Shown: piece after piece, positions 1 to 13,200 of the stretch | Layout of the letters: the number at the start of each line of letters is the position of its first letter | How positions within the stretch are numbered: the first letter of the stretch is position 1 | NCBI GenBank assembly: GCA_002432865.1 | Contig: DJGX01000045.1 | Coordinates: forward strand, 4,552-68,551 | Source of the DNA: Cloacimonetes bacterium UBA5835 | GTDB lineage: Bacteria; Cloacimonadota; Cloacimonadia; Cloacimonadales; Cloacimonadaceae | Direction of reading: 5' to 3' | Length of the DNA stretch: 64,000 nt | Position numbers and translations under genes: made by a program | The notes under the pieces: model-generated | Seen by the model: only the letters and a program-made list of their open reading frames with translations | The model's database searches: none | What the model was told of the DNA's origin: nothing

Positions 1-3000
1 ATCGGCATCAATTAAGATATAATTATGCAGGTTGTAATCGTAAGTTTGCATACCGTTTAACATCCCTGCTCCTAAAATTATGCTGCCGTCCGTTAAAGAA
101 ATAAGACGGTCATAAGGATTTGCCAAAAGATACCAGCCATTATTGGGATTTCCGGTTCCATCTAAAACAACATTATAACTGCCATCATCCATCAAACCGT
201 AAACATCTATGGTTGCTAATGTAGCATAAGGATTGCGTACCCAATAACCAATTCCGGGATGAACTTGAGCTGGAATAGTATAACTTCCTGTATAAGTCAT
301 ATCAAGATGACCTAGGGAATCACTTGTGGCAGATGGATTTAATTGCACAATGGAAGTATAATTCGGAGCCACATAAAAAGGAGAAAGATCATCGGCAAAA
401 ATACTTACCGGGGTGTTCTCCAAGGGTCGGGTTAAATATGGCACACCCATAAGATTCCAACCAGGATGCATATTATAAGTATGTACTGCAGCTAAAACAT
501 CAAAATTAAAAGGCAGCGCACCAATATTTGTATCTCTAAGCGGAGAACGCGGTTTCAAATAAAAATTACCTTCCTCCGGATTAACAAAGAGAGGATCTTC
601 ATTCAAATTATTTGTTCCAGGGAAAACACCTTGAGCATAAGAAATATCACAGTTACTAATTGGAATATTGCTGTCTTCCAAGATAACAGGATTATTTAAT
701 TGTTCTCCATTAGTCCAGATAACATTTTGATTAAAGATACCGTTACTACTACCCGAAGCATACAAACCATTATTCAAACCCCAAATCGTGTTATAAACTA
801 TTTGTGCATTTTGACTGTTATCTAAGGATATTCCTATTCCTTCAGTATTTTGTCTCAAGTTTTGGATGTTCGGATAAATTATATTGTTACTTATAATAAC
901 TTCGCCTAGATTTTTTAGGATCAATCCCTTTAACGGTTCCCGTAACGAACTGCTGCTATTACGAATTCTTGTATTAGAGAGTACAGGTATTGTCCGGTTA
1001 AAGGGAGTTCCATCACTTTCATAATATATTCCAATAGAATAATCTTCTATCTCCAGCGAATCTATAGTAGCAGCAATATGACCATTTAAGTATGCCCCCT
1101 TAGTTTCTGTTCGTAAGGAACTACTACTATTTCGGATACGGGTGTTTTTAAGGGTGGCATTAGTTGTTAACAAAGTAGATTCATTATTGATGATTTCCAA
1201 ACCGGTCGGATAACCACCAATAGAATCATTGGACATTATTACTCTTGAGATATCAATCATTTTTATACCACTGGAAATATTGCGTAGGGAGCTACTGCTG
1301 TTTCTAATGCGGGTGTTGTTGAGAATTGGAACACTACGATAATCAGTTGTTCCTAAACCATCCCAATAAACACCATAATCATATTCTTCAATACTGGCAT
1401 TATCTAAAGTTAGCCCTATTGCACCAAATACATATAATCCTTTACTTTCTGTGCGAATAGAACTGCTACTGTTGCGAATACGAGTATTATTAAGAATAGG
1501 GCTACTGGTTGTTCTAACTTCATTCTCAAAAACAATTCCAGTTGTGTAACCAATAACCTGTAGATTATTGAAGACCATATTAGAGGCATCTTGCACTTTC
1601 AGTCCAATTTCTCCAGTAAATATTTGAGTTTTGCTAATCATCAAATTTGATATCGTAAAACTGCTGTTAATAATCTTTAAACCCACCACGGCATTATAGA
1701 TATTGCAATTGTTGAAAGTTACGGGGGAAACAGGAGAATGCAAAATAATTCCCTTCCAGCCCTCTGTTTCACTTCCGGAAAAAGTAGCTCCATTAGCAAA
1801 AATTGAACCCCAGACCTCTAAACCTGCTTCCGGACCAAAGTTTACTATCACACCATTATCAATAATCAGAGAGCTCCCTTCCGAAATATCAAGCGTAGAT
1901 TCATAATAATAGGGTGACCCTGCTAAAGTAAGATGAATTTGAGTATTGAAAATTGCTTCTATAGTTTGAAAATAGCTGTCACTTTCCCCATTTTTATAGA
2001 TAGTTAGCGTTACTGTATATAAACCGGGAGTGTAATATGTATGATAAGGATTGGGTTCAGTGCTGCTTTGTCCATCTCCAAAGTTCCACAAATAGGAATC
2101 AGGATTACCGCTGCAGTGTTGATGAAATTGAACCTGGGTACAATTTTGGACATTGGTTATGGTTGCTGTAAAATATGCCGTTAAGAACATTGTTCCAATG
2201 GCTAAACCAGTAGGATAGGGCAAAGTTAAATTCTGTTGTGTGCCATTTACCAGATTTATGTTAACTAGCATATTGTTGACTGATCCAGTAAAATCAGTAA
2301 TATATGCCTGGCTGTTATCAGTGCTTAAAGCTAAAACATCCACTCCATAATATCCCCACCCTCCATAAAAAGGTAAATCAAAACTCTGCTGCCAAGCCAA
2401 AGTCCCATTTGCTTGAACATTATAGGCAGAAAGCTTATGATTATCTGTTCCATATTCACCAATTAAGGCAATTTGCCCGTCTGTTGAATATACAGCTGAT
2501 TGAGAACTAACACCCAGGTTTTGTAACACAGTTATTGAATTATCAGTATTCAGCTGTAGAACTTCTGATTGTCCATCTAAAGAACAGACAATAGCAAAAT
2601 CCCCACCGGGATTGATAACTGTATTCATACAATTAGCTACGGGAACAGAAACATTGGAATAGGATAAATTACCGGTGGCAAAATTTAAAAGATACTGATG
2701 CACATAACCATTAGTGCAATCATTTATCAGCACCTTGCCACCAGGACCTATAGTTACTCCTTGTGCATTATGAGGATAAATATCCAAAACCTGCACTGTG
2801 GTTCTGGACTGCAAATCCAATACTGCAATATAAGTGTTTGAAGGACCTCCATCAGCTACAATAGCATAACGGTTATCTGCACTCAAAGTAATATCCTCAG
2901 CGCTAAAACTCAAATTATAAGAAGCAATAATTGTCGGTTCCAATAAGTTGCTGAGGTCTATTTGATAGACGGTAGCATTGTTAAAATTGGAGATCAGGGC

Positions 3001-4293
3001 AAATTGGGCATCAAAAGAGACAACTACATCTACAAGATAATAATCACCCAATTGACCTTCCAGAAAAGGACCATAGACCTCATTGGTAGCTACATCCACA
3101 ATATTGATACTGGGGGGATAGAAATTGGTAACTATTAAAAAATCTCCCAGGTGAGGAATAATCCTCATTGTAAAGCCGGCAACTGTGGAAAGAGAAGGAT
3201 TTCCATTATCTGTAGCGGTAATAGTTATATTATGCAATCCTACATTATTGCGTAAACCGTTAATCGTCAAATTGATATAACAGGGATTTCCGGGTATAAT
3301 TTCTGCATTGAAACCGACTGTAAAATCGTGCTGAATTTCTGCGTAAACAGTATTCCCCGGGGCAGGCGAAGAAGCATTTATATGTAACTGAATGCTTTCC
3401 CCCTCTTGCAGGTTAACTGTTTCTACAGGAAGATTACCAAAAACAGGAGGCAGGAAATTTCCCTGAATGGCAGTAAACCTGAATAACTGATTATCCAGAT
3501 AACTAACTCCTGAGGGAGCACCTCCAGGTCCGTTATAGTCAAATCCTTCGTGATCAAATCTGCCAATTAATCCATAGTAAATTCCATCCCCTTTGTTTAA
3601 ACCAACCGTTGCCGGAACACCTCCAAAACCATTTTCTCCTCCGGAAGCATCTCCAGTTGTCCATTGCATATCTCCATAACTGAAAGCTACATTATAACCG
3701 GCTCCCACAACAGGGTCCCAACCATTAGTAAAAATAAGTTCAAAGGTATTAAGTTTATCGGTATGATTACTAAAATAGCCAACTGCATTCCAAATTACCG
3801 TTACTCTACTGGATTCCATTTTGTAAAAAACCTGACCCACTGACCTGGTATCTATATCTGCCCAAAAGGGAGCTAACATAGGAAAATCATTTACCGGAAA
3901 TCCAGAGGGAGTGAATGTGCTGTAAGGATTGCCAAAGGAAACATTGCCGTTGTTGTTGATGTAAAATTCCGTGTAGGTAGTTCCATAAAAATCAAAAGCA
4001 AACGGTAATGGAATCACGGAAGTGTAATAATCATCGTTTCCTTCCATTGCCAGCTGGAAACTATCATCCAGCGGAATTAAAAGTCCATCCCGCTGCTGTT
4101 TTTGATACACTAAGGGAACTTGTTTCCCTTTAGGCACATTGGAATAAACAGGTGGCTGAACAGGCATTTTGCCTATCAGACCTTCTTTGTATTCCTGATA
4201 TTCTTTAGAATCTACAGGATAGGGAATTGTTTGGGCGCTAACTAATACTGCTGCTATTATCAACAGCATTACCAATAATGTTCTTTTTGCCAT
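1..4293 (-). CDS. Secreted PKD / beta-helix repeat protein, C-terminus beyond window
   Basis: The reading frame is open from an ATG at 4293 to base 1 (1431 codons, no stop), so the 3' end lies outside the window. GGAG-type ribosome-binding bases precede the ATG, and only one base separates it from the stop of the upstream LRR gene, so the two are probably coupled. Visible order: signal peptide (residues 1-20, ending LVSA|Q); a beta-rich region with an NNNGNVSFG motif; a cadherin/Ig-like stretch from about 281; a beta-propeller-like region (about 390-690); a PKD domain (about 728-775, core YLWNFGDG); then a right-handed beta-helix-like region with four copies of NTRIRNSSSS at 57-residue intervals (about 937-1110). 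It is probably an exported surface protein. Substrate or partner unknown. Any C-terminal sorting domain would lie off the window. Confidence 0.85.
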   Translation of the reverse strand, partial: MAKRTLLVMLLIIAAVLVSAQTIPYPVDSKEYQEYKEGLIGKMPVQPPVYSNVPKGKQVPLVYQKQQRDGLLIPLDDSFQLAMEGNDDYYTSVIPLPFAFDFYGTTYTEFYINNNGNVSFGNPYSTFTPSGFPVNDFPMLAPFWADIDTRSVGQVFYKMESSRVTVIWNAVGYFSNHTDKLNTFELIFTNGWDPVVGAGYNVAFSYGDMQWTTGDASGGENGFGGVPATVGLNKGDGIYYGLIGRFDHEGFDYNGPGGAPSGVSYLDNQLFRFTAIQGNFLPPVFGNLPVETVNLQEGESIQLHINASSPAPGNTVYAEIQHDFTVGFNAEIIPGNPCYINLTINGLRNNVGLHNITITATDNGNPSLSTVAGFTMRIIPHLGDFLIVTNFYPPSINIVDVATNEVYGPFLEGQLGDYYLVDVVVSFDAQFALISNFNNATVYQIDLSNLLEPTIIASYNLSFSAEDITLSADNRYAIVADGGPSNTYIAVLDLQSRTTVQVLDIYPHNAQGVTIGPGGKVLINDCTNGYVHQYLLNFATGNLSYSNVSVPVANCMNTVINPGGDFAIVCSLDGQSEVLQLNTDNSITVLQNLGVSSQSAVYSTDGQIALIGEYGTDNHKLSAYNVQANGTLAWQQSFDLPFYGGWGYYGVDVLALSTDNSQAYITDFTGSVNNMLVNINLVNGTQQNLTLPYPTGLAIGTMFLTAYFTATITNVQNCTQVQFHQHCSGNPDSYLWNFGDGQSSTEPNPYHTYYTPGLYTVTLTIYKNGESDSYFQTIEAIFNTQIHLTLAGSPYYYESTLDISEGSSLIIDNGVIVNFGPEAGLEVWGSIFANGATFSGSETEGWKGIILHSPVSPVTFNNCNIYNAVVGLKIINSSFTISNLMISKTQIFTGEIGLKVQDASNMVFNNLQVIGYTTGIVFENEVRTTSSPILNNTRIRNSSSSIRTESKGLYVFGAIGLTLDNASIEEYDYGVYWDGLGTTDYRSVPILNNTRIRNSSSSLRNISSGIKMIDISRVIMSNDSIGGYPTGLEIINNESTLLTTNATLKNTRIRNSSSSLRTETKGAYLNGHIAATIDSLEIEDYSIGIYYESDGTPFNRTIPVLSNTRIRNSSSSLREPLKGLILKNLGEVIISNNIIYPNIQNLRQNTEGIGISLDNSQNAQIVYNTIWGLNNGLYASGSSNGIFNQNVIWTNGEQLNNPVILEDSNIPISNCDISYAQGVFPGTNNLNEDPLFVNPEEGNFYLKPRSPLRDTNIGALPFNFDVLAAVHTYNMHPGWNLMGVPYLTRPLENTPVSIFADDLSPFYVAPNYTSIVQLNPSATSDSLGHLDMTYTGSYTIPAQVHPGIGYWVRNPYATLATIDVYGLMDDGSYNVVLDGTGNPNNGWYLLANPYDRLISLTDGSIILGAGMLNGMQTYDYNLHNYILIDAD
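969..1488 (-). repeat. Four 57-residue beta-helix units with invariant 12-residue core
   Basis: Inside the partial secreted-protein gene, the core N-T-R-I-R-N-S-S-S-S-(L/I)-R occurs four times. The Thr codons lie at 1483-1485, 1312-1314, 1141-1143 and 970-972, exactly 171 bases apart each time. Codons differ between copies (the Arg codons include AGA, CGT, CGA and CGC; the Ser codons AGT, AGC, TCC, TCG and TCT), so the amino acids rather than the DNA are conserved. Sequence between cores is divergent but keeps a G-hydrophobic alternation typical of beta-helix rungs. Confidence 0.9.
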
Positions 4294-4294
4294 T

Positions 4295-7200
4295 TTATTC
4301 TCCTCTTCCAGGCATTATTGCCCTCGGTTTCGTATTTTGTTTATTTTCTGTTTTTCCCCGGATAGATGGCATTGCAAATACCCGGTAGAAACATTTGTCT
4401 GTTAAAGTATCCGTATAGTTGGTCTCTGTTACATTTACAGGACCGTTCCAACCCTCAGGAAACTCCGCATAAGGATTTTCCGACCAATATACATAGTAGC
4501 TTTCATCATTCCTTCTGCGTTGCCAGGATAAACGCACCTGATTTTGTAAGGCATTAATCGCTACGGTAACAGAAATCGGCTCCAACATAGACATATTTCC
4601 TGCTTCATAATTGCCAGTGGTGAAACTCCACATTCCACTCCAGATTTCTTCGGTTGAAGAGACAGCTTTTATCCGCCAATAGTATTGTGTTAAAGGTTCC
4701 AGCATTGGAGCGAAGGAATAAAGATGTTCTGTAACATTTACCATTTGAGTTACAAAGCCCTGATAGATAACTGAATCAGGACTAATACCCAACCAGACCT
4801 CATAGAAAACATCCTGGCTATCATTATAATTCCCCTGCCAGGATAAATCACTGCCTGTAGATACATTTACTGCATTTCTATTTGGAACAGGATAACAAGG
4901 AGAAAGGGGATTGTATTCATTGGATGACCAAGGTAGTGACCAACTTCGTGATAACCACATTGATTCGTAAGAAATAGGATTATTACCAAGATAAAGATAC
5001 ACCAGATGAGTCAGACCTGATAGAGGGCTAACATCACTTATCCGGTTCCAATAAAGAGATAGCTCTTGAAGATTAGTAAGTCCTGCTAAAGGTCTGAGGT
5101 CATTGATCTGATTATAGTTAAGATAAAGCCCTCGCATATTAGTCAGCTCCTCTAAAGAACTGAGGTCATTTATCCGGTTATTATACAGCCACAACTCTTG
5201 CAGATTAGTCAGCCCGGCTAAGGGACCGATGTCACTTATCTGGTTATTAGCAAGACCAAGAGACAACAGATTTGTCAGCCCCTCTAAAGGACTGAGGTTA
5301 CTTATCTGGTTATTAGCAAGTGTCAGATCTTGCAGATTTATCAGCCCCGATAAAGGACTGAAGTTACTTATCTGGTTATCTCCAAGATCAAGCTGTTGCA
5401 GATGAGTCAGCCCCGCTAAAGGACTGAGGTCACTTAATTGATTATTATAAAGCTGTAGTACTTTCAGATTATTCAATCCCCCTAAAGGACTAAGGCAATT
5501 TATCTGGTTAGAACCAAGCTTCAGTACTTGCAGATTATTCAGCCCCGCTAAAGGACTAAGGTCACTTATTTGGTTCCAATAAAGATGCAACTCTTGAAGA
5601 TTAATTAAATATTGAGCACCTTCTATACTAGAAATATTCCGTCTATAAGCATATAAAGTTCCAGTTAATCCATTCAGATCAACTATGGTAGGTTGATAAT
5701 CAGAAGGTTGACCTAATGCCTCATTGATTGCTATTCTAAAATTGTTATCAGGAATAAAGGTAATTGAATTAGTAACTACATATTCAGCAGGAACAGTGAC
5801 AAGAGGAGAAACAGGATCATTGGAGGAGAGCTGCAGTTCATAGTTATAGGTGCAAAGTGTATCTCCAGGAATAAAATTCAGGACGCAGATTACCGAAGAA
5901 TTGGGTTCTATAGTCCCGAAAGAAGGAGAAAGGTTGATTTCCGGCATTATGGATATTCCATCTCTATACATATCTTTGTATCTTATGTTATTATCAGCTG
6001 TGTTTTCAATCTTAGGGTAAAGTTCTCTTGCTGTGTTATTTTCCTTAGTAAGATAAGCATTAGTTCCCGTTTTCTGTTCTGCCCGGCTTAAAACAATATT
6101 GCTATTCCAGATAAGGGGAGCAGTGCCATTATTGGCAATAGTTATTTCTGTTTGACTTGTTTCTGCAGTAGTTAATTCCTCATAGATACTTATAGGAGTA
6201 ACAGAAATAATTGGCTGATAGAATTCCTCACCAGTGATGAAACTCCACATTCCACTCCAGATTTCTTCAGTTGAAGAGACAGCTTTTATTCGCCAATAGT
6301 ATTTAATGTCGGGCTGAATAGCTACATTAAATGAATATTGAGTTCCGGAAACTTGAGTACCACATCCTATATAAGATAAAGCAGAAGATCTAAATCCTAA
6401 CCAGACCTCATAGCTTACATCCTGGCTATTATCATAATTTCCCTGCCAGGATAAATCACAGCTTGTAGATACATTTACTGCATCTCTATTGGGATCAGGA
6501 TAACAAGGTGAAAGAGAATTATATTCATTGGTTGACCAAGGTAATGACCAACTCTGAGATAGCAGCATTGACTCATAAGAAATAGGATTACCATAAATAT
6601 CAAGAGACCACAAATTATATAACCCCGCTAAAGGACTGATGTCACTTATCTGGTTCCAACTAAGATACAGCTCTCGTAGATTAGTCAGCCCTGCTAAAGG
6701 ACTAATGTCACTTATCTGGTTTCCATTGAGATATAACCATTGTATATTTACTAACCTTGATAAAGATTTAATATCATCTACCTGATTATTATAAAGTTCA
6801 AGCCCTATTAAGTGAGTAAGTTCAGTCAAGGGAGTAATGTCACTTATTTGATTACTCCCAAGAGCTATACCTCCTATATTAATCAATACTGATAAAGGAG
6901 AAATATCCCTTATTTGGTTATAATGAAGCTGTAGATTTCGTAGATTATAAAGTCCTTCCAATGGTACTATATTGCTAATATAATTACTAAATAGAAATAG
7001 CCAGCGTAGATTTGTGAGTCCCGCTAATGGAGTAAGGTCACTTATCATATTACATCCAAGATTTATACCTTGCAAATTAGTAAGCCCTGCTAAAGGACTG
7101 AGGTCACTTATCTGGTTATAATTAAGATACAGCTCTTGCAGATTAGTCAGGTATTGAGCACCTACTATGATGCTTATGCTTCTATAAGCAGCATCCAAAG

Positions 7201-10200
7201 AACCCGTTATTCCTTGGAGATCAGCTATAGTAGGTTGATAATCATTGGGCTGTCCTAATGCCTCATTTATTGCCATTCTAAAATTATCATCAGGTATATA
7301 GGCAATGGTACTTGTTGAGGTTACTACAAAATCAACAGGAATTTGTATTACAGGATTAGTTATATCGTTAGAATTAACCTGTAGGTCATAATGATAAACC
7401 CCAGTAGTATCCCCAGGAATAAATTCCAACAGACAAATTGCTGTTTCTCCAGGTTCAAGAATTCCTTCAGAAGGTGTAATAGATATATTCAAATCCCTAT
7501 TAACTTTTTGAGTTTTTGTTATTTGATCTGAGCGATAGGTAATAATCTGACAATTCCAATCAAGATAGTTATTGCCACTATTGTGAATATTAATTAGAAC
7601 AGAACATGTATCCAGGGTTGTTAATTCCTGATAGATACTGGTAGGATATATTGAAATATAAGGTAGAGCGGGAACTTTTGTAAGCTCATTAGAAAAAGCA
7701 GGTAGGGAATAATTCTCTCCATTATATACGGCTTTTATAGCCCATTTATAACTTCCTGCCGGTAAATCAAACCAGGAGTAATCGGTATAAGATAATCCTG
7801 TAATAGAAGTTGCTATTAAGTTCCAATAACTATCATCAGCTTCTTCCCCTGGTGTTAAACACCAAAGAGAATAAGATTCGGGATTTCCTGTTAAGGGTAA
7901 CTGCCAAGATAGAAATACTGAATTATTTCCTTCAGTGGCAGTTAAATGTTGAGGAGGATAATATAAAGGTTCTGGAGCCATCCATTGTAAATAAGGATAA
8001 CCATCATTAATATTATGATCCAAGTCAGCAGCCCAGATATTATCCCAGTCCCAATTTACATAAGTACTATCAGAATAGGGATACACCATATCTGCTGTAG
8101 TTCTACTTTCACCTACAACTGAAGCATATTGACCTGATGAATCAACATTCCAATAGCTATTATTTATATTTATTGTAGCAGAACCACCAATTAATCCTCC
8201 AACTTCGTTAGTACCTGTAACAATGGAGGTAGAATAACAATTAGACATAGAAGTATAAGTATCCATAAACCCAGCCACTCCTCCAATATCTGAAAACCCA
8301 TTTATTATTCCTTTGGAAAAGCAGTCATTGATTGAGCTATTACCATAAGAGATGCCCACAATCCCACCTGCTATAGCAGAAGCAGAAATTGTAACAGAAG
8401 AAAATGATCTTTGAACATTACCCCAGTTTATACCAGCTATTCCTCCCAAAGCATTGTCTCCGGATACTATACCTGTAGAATAACAATCTATTATTAAGCA
8501 CCAGTGTGTTGCTTGTCCAGTAATACCACCACAATATGTTCCAGTTACTGTACCATTATAATTACATTTCTCAATAGTTGTATCATTCCAGGAAAGACCT
8601 ATTATACCGCCAGCAAAACACGAACTCGCACTTATTATACCTTGATTTGAACAATCTGCTATATAACAATTTATGGTTTTACCTACTAAGCCACCTACAT
8701 AATTACAACCTGATATTGCGATATTATTGATTTTTATATTAATAAGTTTAGCACTATTTGCAAAACCAAATAAACCTTGATAATCTGTAGTACTTCTATT
8801 AATTTGCAAATTTGAAATATAATATCCATTACCATTATAATTTCCTGCAAAATAAGTAGAATCATTACCAATAGGAACCCAACCTTCACCTTCATTCCAA
8901 GGTGAAACACCTAAATCTATATTAGCTATCTGAATAAAATAGGAAGTTAAATGATTACGAACATTATTCAGTTGCTCAGCTGTAGCAACTTGAAAGGGAT
9001 TTGTTTCAGTTCCATCTCCACCAGCAAATTCTTGAATGCCGGTAGTGAAATTCCACATTCCACTCCAAATTGTATCAGTTGTAGCAATAGCTTTTATTCG
9101 CCAATAGTATTGGGTTAAGGGTTCCAGCATTGGAGTGAAGGAATAAAGATGTTCTGTAACATTTACCATTTGAGTTACAAAGCCCTGATAGCCAAGTGAA
9201 TAAGGATTAACCCCCAACCAGACCTCATAGGAAACATCCTGGCTATAATAATAATTCCCCTGCCAGGATAAATCATAATTTGTAGATACATTTACTGCAT
9301 TTCTATTCGGAACAGGATAGCAAGGTGAAAGAGGATTATATTCATTGGTTGACCAAGGTAAAGACCAACTTTGAGATAGCAGCATTGACTCATAAGAAAT
9401 AGGATTATAATTAATATCTAGCCATCGCAGATTAGTAAGCTCCACTAAAGGACTGATGTCACTTATCTGGTTCTGTTGAAGATACAGACTTTGCAGATTA
9501 GTCAGCCCCGCTAAAGGACTGAGGTCACTTATATGGTTATAAACAAGATATAAATAATACAGATTAGTCAAATTCGCTAAAGGACTGAGGTTACTTATTT
9601 GGTTACCATTAAGATTAAGATATTGCAGATTAGTCAGCCCCTCTAAAGGACTGAGGTCACTTATATGGTTACCACTAAGATTCAGATATTGAAGAGTAGT
9701 CAGCCAAGCTAAAGGACTGAGGTCACTTATCTGGTTATGATTAAGATATAGAACTTGCATATTAAACAGCCCCGTTAAAGGACTAAGGTTACTTATCTGG
9801 TTATCATTAAGCCAAAGAAATTGCAGATTAGTCAACCCCTCTAAAGGACTGAGGTCACTTATCTGATTACAACCAAAATCCAGCCGTTGCAGATTAGACA
9901 GCCCCGCTAAAGGACTGATGTCACTTATCTGGTTATAATAAAGATACAGCTCTTGCAGATTAGTCAGATATTGAGCACCTTCTATACTGGTTATATTTCG
10001 TTCATCAGCATCTAAATATCCAGTTAATCCATTCAGATCAGCTATAGTAGGTTGATAGTCAGAGGGTTGACCTAATGCTCCGTTAATTACCATTCTAAAA
10101 TTATCATCAGGAATATAGGCAATAGGACTGGTAACTACATATTCAGCAGGAACAGTGACAAGAGGAGAAACAGGATCATTGGAGGAGAGCTGTAGTTCAT

Positions 10201-13200
10201 AGTTATAGATGCCAAGTGAATCTCCTGGAATAAAATTCAGGATACAGATTACCGAAGAATTGGGTTCTATAGTTCCGAAGGAAGGAGAAAGGTTAATTTC
10301 CGGCATTATGGATATTCCATCTCTATCCGTATCCTTATATCTTATGTTATTATCAGCTGTGTTTTCAATTTTAGGGTGAAGTTCCCTTGTTGTGTTATTT
10401 TCCTTAGTAAGATAAGCATTAGTTCCCGTTTTCTGTTCTGCCCGGATTAAAATAATATTGCTATTCCAGATAAGGGGAGCAGTGCCATTATTGGCAATAG
10501 TTATTTCTGTTTGACTGGTTTCTGCTGTTGTTAATTCATCATAAATACTGGTAGGAGTAACAGAAATAATTGGCTGATAGTAGCTCTCACCGGTGGTGAA
10601 ATTCCACATTCCACTCCAGATTGTATCAGATGGGGCAATAGCTTTTACGCGCCAATAGTATTGAGTGTTGGGTTGAAGAGCTACATTAAATGAGTATTGA
10701 GTCCCGGATATATGATTACCACTTCCGATATAAGATAAATTATAGGGACTAAATCCTAACCAGACCTCATAGAAAACATCCTGGCTATAATAATAATTCC
10801 CCTGCCAGGATAAATCACAATTTGTAGATACATTTACTGCATTTCTATTAGGAACAGGATAGCAAGGTGAAAGGGGGTTATATTCATTGGTTGACCAAGG
10901 TAAAGACCAACTACGTGATAACCACATTGATTCGTAAGAAATAGGATTATTAATAAAAAGCCATAGATCTTGCAGATTAGTTAACCCCGCTAAAGGACTG
11001 AGGTCACTTATTTGGTTACCATAAAGATACAGATATATCAGATTAGCCAGACCCACTAAAGGATTGAGGTCACTTATCCGGTTATAACAAAGATTCAGCT
11101 TTTTTAAATTAGTCAGCCCCGATAATGGACTGATTTCACTTATCTGGTTATCACTAAGATATAATTCTTGCAGATTTATCAACTCCGCTAAAGGACTGAG
11201 GTCACTTATCTGGTTATCATCAAGATGTAGCAATTGCAGATGAGTCAGCCCCTCTAAAGGACTAAGGTTACTTAACGGGTTATTATTAAGCCACAACTCT
11301 TGTAAATTAGCCAGCCCCGCTAAAGGACTGAGGTCACTTATCTGGTTATTAGTAAGACAAAGAGACAACAGATTTATCAGCTCCTCTAAAGGACTGAGGT
11401 CACTTATCTGGTTATTATGAATCCACAACTCTTGCAGATAAGTCAAACCCACTAAAGGACTGAGGTCACCTATCTGGTTATCATTAAGCCAAAGCTCTTG
11501 AAGATTAGTTAGCCCCTCTAAAGGACTGAGGTCACTTATCTGGTTATTATAAAGCCAAAGCAATTTCAGATTAGTAAGACCCACTAAAGGACTGAGGCCA
11601 CTTATCTGGTTCCAATGAAGATAAAGATATCGCATATTTGTCAGCCCAGCTAAAGGACTGAGGTCACTTATCTGGTTATGATTAATATCCAGCTCATGCA
11701 GATTAATTAGCCCTGCTAAAGGACTGAGGTCAATAATCTGGTTATATCTAAGATCCAGCAATTGCAGATTAGTCAGATATTGAGCACCTTCTATACTGAC
11801 AATACTTCGCTGCCCAGCATATAAAGTTCCAGTTAATCCATTCAGATCAGCTATAGTAGGTATATAGTCAGAAGGATGGTGTAAAGCAATGTTTATTGCC
11901 ATTCGGAAATTATCATCCGGTATCAGATTTACAACCTTATAGATAACGTTGGAGAAAGCGGGTTCGGAGTAGTTATCATAATCATAGTGAGCTATAATAG
12001 CCCATTTGTAATATCCGGTAGGCAGGTTTTGCCAGTTAGAATCATAAAAGTTAAATTCGCCTGTTGTATAACCGATTTGTTCCCAAAGGTAGGGTTCATT
12101 TTCCTGTCCTTCCTGCAATCTATATAGGGCATAACCCTGTTCCAATCCGGAAACTGAAGGTTGCCAGGAAATTTGTAACACGCTATCTATAAGAGCAGCA
12201 TAAACATTCTGCGGAGGGTAAATATAGGCAATTGTTACACCGGCAGTATTGGAGGGTTCGGATTCAGCGGTTTCATAAAGAGCAGTTACATAGTAAGAAT
12301 ATTCTCCCTGGCTGAGGTTTTCATCATAATAGGAAGGATAATAGCTATTGCCAATCAGAGTTCCATTCCTGTAGATATTAAAATTCTGCAAAGAGCGTGA
12401 AGGAATTTGCGGAGGGTTTGTAGATGCTGAAAGAGTTCCTGTATCAGTAGTTTTTCCCTGATTAGGGGTAACCGGAATATTCAGTAGAGACAATTGGGTC
12501 AATTCTCGTGAACCGCTTTGGACATAAGCCCGGATACAGAAATTATAATTGAGTTCGCTATTAGCTTCCATTAATTCCATCCAAGTGGAATTTTGATAAA
12601 TTATAGCTCCTTTTCCTGGAACTACAGGACCTTCATCTACCCCTGCAGGATATGCAGGATATAAAATCTGATCTATATTATAGCCAATCCAATAAGCAGT
12701 AGCAGGTTGAATTTGCACCGGGGTAAGCAAAGAAACAGTATTCCAGTCCATCATAATAAGATCGTTTGTCTGTAGCGGTTGATCTACTAAAAGAACGGAA
12801 GGACCGATATTATTATCGTCTCCACTCCAGATGCGTATTCTGTAATTGGAACTGGCTTCACAGGGAGTAAATTTAACCTGGGTGATATATTTTCCGGTTT
12901 GAGAAAGCAAATCGGAAGAAGCAAATTTACAGGTAACATCCCAAACTCTCGGGCTATCAATATAACCAATACTATTATATGAATATCCTGAGTCCCAATA
13001 AAGCCAATTGGGCTCATCCAGATTCCAGTTCAATTGAACATTTTTCCAGTTTTCAATAGTGGCAGTAAGGTTAACAGGTTTAACTATCTGTTCTTGGGTA
13101 ATAAAATACCAATTTGGCACATTTTCGGCATAAATACGGGTATTTTCTTCTCCAAAAGTGTAAGGAGTAACATTCCAGTAATATTCTGTTTCATAATCTA

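Larger units (their letters stand above)
4970..11790 (-). repeat. Four 66-bp-period LRR-coding arrays
   Basis: Direct repeats with a 66-bp period (22 codons) occur at about 4970-5620, 6570-7160, 9400-9990 and 10945-11790. The recurring plus-strand core is close to aggtcacttatctggtta. The reading frame runs through all of them, so these are coding LRRs, not a CRISPR or satellite array. Confidence 0.9.

Noticed and set aside
4970..11790. 66-bp direct repeats that resemble a CRISPR or satellite array
   Set aside because: An uninterrupted reading frame of 22-residue LRRs runs through all of them, and repeats and spacers are not separable.
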